In this document: positions 61,571 through 64,000 of the stretch, one piece after another
Layout of the letters: each line of letters starts with the position of its first letter
Position numbering within the stretch: the first letter of the stretch is position 1
NCBI GenBank assembly: GCA_005406025.1
Contig: BGZK01000076.1
Coordinates: 186,001-250,000 of the forward strand
Direction of reading: 5' to 3'
Source: Eumeta japonica
Lineage: Eukaryota > Arthropoda > Insecta > Lepidoptera > Psychidae
DNA: 64,000 nucleotides
The notes under the pieces: generated by a model
Databases searched by the model: none
What the model saw: the letters and a program-made list of their open reading frames with translations, nothing else
What the model was told of the DNA's origin: nothing
Translations under genes and position numbers: made by a program

Positions 61571-62403
61571 ATAAAGAACGAACTTTAAAGGGGAACATCA
61601 AAACTGATATTTTATTCTGCAATGCAATACTTGTAACAATTATATTATACGACAGTGGGATTTCGATGTGTTAGAAAAAATTTGAAAATGGAATTAAAGT
61701 AATAAAATTTTGATTCCTGTGCAGAATGTGCAGGAGTGGCTCTTTTATTGTATAGATAGAATAATATAAAAGAACAGCGAGGTTTCAAATTGTAGCAATA
61801 TAATTTGTTAAGTTATGTAGAAATATAGAGATGTAGTAGTGGAAAAGAATAAATTGAGAGGGTTTAATGACTTAAAAAAAGGACAAATAAAAATAAATTC
61901 TCGAGAAAAATTTGTAGAGCGAACGGGTGCGATGCAAAGGTCAAAGCAAGATGTTTAAAGATCTCATGCGAGTTACATCCTTCCCTTCCCCACCCCCAAA
62001 GAACAATACAAATAGAATAACATTTTTTTTTGTTTCTTTGCAATTTGTCAGCTATGCTATGTACATATCTACAGTATAGTTCCATTCTGTGGGAAATAAG
62101 CGGGAGCTTGTGTTACGTTATATTACGTCAAAATACGCTAATAAATTGGATTATCTGAGCGTTTAACTCCAAAATACCGGTCATACCAAATATGAATTTA
62201 GTCAATCAGAGAGAGAATTCTGCATTCACATGTCTAATAATAAGCATTTACCTGGTAAGGGAGAAGACACGACTCTATCAAGTTTTATAATACTCAAAAG
62301 AGTCCTTACATCGAAAAATAGTTTTTTTTACAGAGCTGCAATGTTTTTGAATGCCTCATGGGATAGACGAGAAAAAAATCATCTCCACTCTAACTAACTA
62401 AAA
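61571..62403. other. AT-rich noncoding stretch, no gene seen
   Basis: A 73-codon minus frame (61864-62085) shows no recognisable domain. Confidence 0.45.
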
Positions 62404-62597
62404 AAAGGGAAGTGTACCCTAAAAATTTTTTAATTGGACATTATATTCTATCACTTTGTCAGCATGATTAATATACCGATACCGAATACAGCTTTCTAGT
62501 ATTAATATTTTCTAAACTAAATCCCTGACAGACAGATGCACGTACGAATGAACATGACGAAACTACGGATTCTTTGTTGGCTACGTAACCCTAAAAA
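62404..62597 (+). mobile_element. short copy of the GGTTCCGTA-ended element family
   Basis: The right part holds CCCTGACAGACAGATGCACG, AATGAACATGACGAAACTAC and the end TGGCTACGTAACCCTAAAAA, the order typical of the family seen at 14203 and 25835. The left end near 62404 (GGGAAGTGTACCCTAAAAAT) is degraded. Confidence 0.5.
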
Positions 62598-63973
62598 TTA
62601 TTCAATAAAATTAAATATTTGCGCTTTCACCTTCAACCCACACAAAGTCTACTCTGTTTCAGAGAAATTCGACAAATATCTCAAAGTTCGTTTAAGAAAT
62701 AGTATCAAATCTAGTCACCGCGCCGCGCCCACCTACGAGTGTAATACTGCCTGGACAACAAACGTGCTATATTAAAATCTAAGTGACGTCGTTTCGTGCG
62801 GGCTACGCTGCAAAAATCACCGCTGAATCTCGAACTACTGAACCTTAGAGAAGGCTTTTATATATTATACTAAACAGGCTACATATCGCATCACACGGCG
62901 GACCAAAACAATTTGATTAGCATTCAAAACATTCAGGCGCGCCGAGGCGCTAAAGCGGTGTTGGGCAATCGACTAACAAACATATTTCGCATTCAAAGTC
63001 GTTAGGTTTGGCAAGTTGTGCGTCTTGTTTTTGTAAGGTGTTATGTAAAAACACGGGCGTGGATGTGGAGGTTGTCGCGACTAGCCTTGGATCGGTTTCG
63101 AGTTGAAAATTTGACAAACAAGATCATAGTTCGCGTGCAAATTACCATAATGTTTATTTGTATACATTCGTCATGCCGATTCCTCGCATAAGGATGTTAT
63201 TTTGCACGTTAGCTCCGAAAATGCTATATCTAGAATATAAGTGATTGCGTAAAGACATTCCAAAAGTCGTGTTTATGTACGACTGTGTTTAACTCTCTCT
63301 ATCTGCGTGTGCGCGCGCGCACGCTCGTTGCGTGTGTTTATGCATGTGTTACAAGCGTGAACGTACGATGAAGCGTCAGATAAAAGATAGGTAGGTAACC
63401 GATATTAATACGTAGTTCCTCAATATGATTAAGTCCTATACAGTTTATATTGCACCTAGTTTTTTTTTTATGCGCGCTATAAAAATATTGAATGTACATT
63501 AAAACAAGAAGGTTTTTATTTTCTGTTGGTCATACAGGATGTGCAATATTAATATCTATTTATTATACTACGGTCTCACACAAACCCTATAATAATAATT
63601 AAAATAGTATTAATGCAAAATTTGCATAAACATTGAAATTTTAGTGGCTATTAAGGAGATAATCTCTACGTATATGGTAAATAAATGTAGTACAGCGGAT
63701 TTTAAAGAGCGCCTTAACTAGAAAATATTATTTAATCTTCTATATGTCTTATAAAATCAATAAAATATATGTCGTATTTTTTTAAAACACGTAGCTGTGA
63801 CTCGCTTAGAATTCAAAGTCGTTTGTATATTTACTTAGAAAATAACTTTCGCCTCCCGTTGAAAATGCGTTTGTACGGGTGTTAGTAGTCGTCGATGTGT
63901 TTCACAAATCTAATACGTATGTATCCGTTACTATATCTGTCACACACCTGTGTAGCAAAAACGATTAGAATGC
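62598..63973. other. noncoding stretch, no gene seen
   Basis: Moderately complex sequence at 62690-63080 (CG-containing words such as GGCGCGCCGAGGCGC at 62936-62950) stands out from AT-rich flanks. It could be regulatory. No reading frame is convincing. Confidence 0.45.
63304..63324. repeat. alternating purine-pyrimidine GC tract
   Basis: Twenty-one bases alternate strictly between pyrimidine and purine with a central run of GC dinucleotides. Such tracts can adopt left-handed DNA. Confidence 0.6.
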
Positions 63974-63996
63974 GTGTGTGTGTGTGTGTGTGTGTG
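63974..63996. repeat. GT microsatellite at the window end
   Basis: Eleven or more GT dinucleotides just before the end of the window. Confidence 0.85.
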
Positions 63997-64000
63997 CGAA

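Noticed and set aside
1..64000. CRISPR arrays, bacterial operons, ribosomal RNA genes
   Set aside because: Nothing of the kind is present. The repeats, low coding density and microsatellites point to an animal nuclear genome.

Overview
This window looks like nuclear DNA of an insect, most likely a moth or butterfly (Lepidoptera). It is AT-rich throughout and contains no intact protein gene that I can recognise. The best evidence for Lepidoptera is the set of dispersed repeats: a Helitron with the typical lepidopteran start (TCTATACTAATATTATAAA) and a hairpin-CTAG end; several copies of an element bounded by GGGTTCCGTA / TACGGAACCC-type ends with a GACAGACGGACAG-type block; copies of a short element containing a GGTCAT..CACCCATGGACACTCGCAA-type block; tRNA-derived SINEs; and LINE tails ending in a GATGAT repeat. 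The species and chromosome cannot be told from the sequence alone. The assignment rests on remembered family resemblance and was not checked by a search.

Layout. 1-5690 is mostly AT-rich and featureless. 5690-6250 is a mixed-composition block with paired forkhead-like motifs. 6251-11237 is AT-rich, with a perfect 22-bp inverted repeat (7972-8034) and a GC/GT-rich patch (10080-10400). 11238-11630 is a 57-bp minisatellite. 13461-14628 carries repeat fragments, a nested hairpin and a terminal-inverted-repeat element. 16300-16660, 26640-27870, 30165-30290, 31985-32340 and 33840-34640 are CpG-rich islands, candidates for promoters or regulatory DNA. A 42-bp palindrome lies at 19296-19337. 38104-39194 is an internally deleted Helitron that keeps the C-terminal part of its helicase. 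40600-45975 is rich in short repeat fragments. About 50930-54375 is a heavily mutated Ty3/Gypsy-type retrotransposon, with gag, reverse transcriptase, RNase H and integrase remnants in order and another repeat inserted in its gag region. 58127-58720 holds two SINE-type sequences. 60420-61570 is a modular dispersed repeat. 62404-62597 is another terminal-inverted-repeat element.

Interpretation. The CpG-rich islands, standing in DNA that lacks long reading frames, would fit an intergenic or intronic stretch around a gene with large regulatory sequences, but no coding exon was identified with confidence. One weak exon candidate (31723-31917) is listed. No new multi-gene system was found. The most distinctive unexplained structures are the 57-bp minisatellite, the perfect palindromes and the CpG islands.
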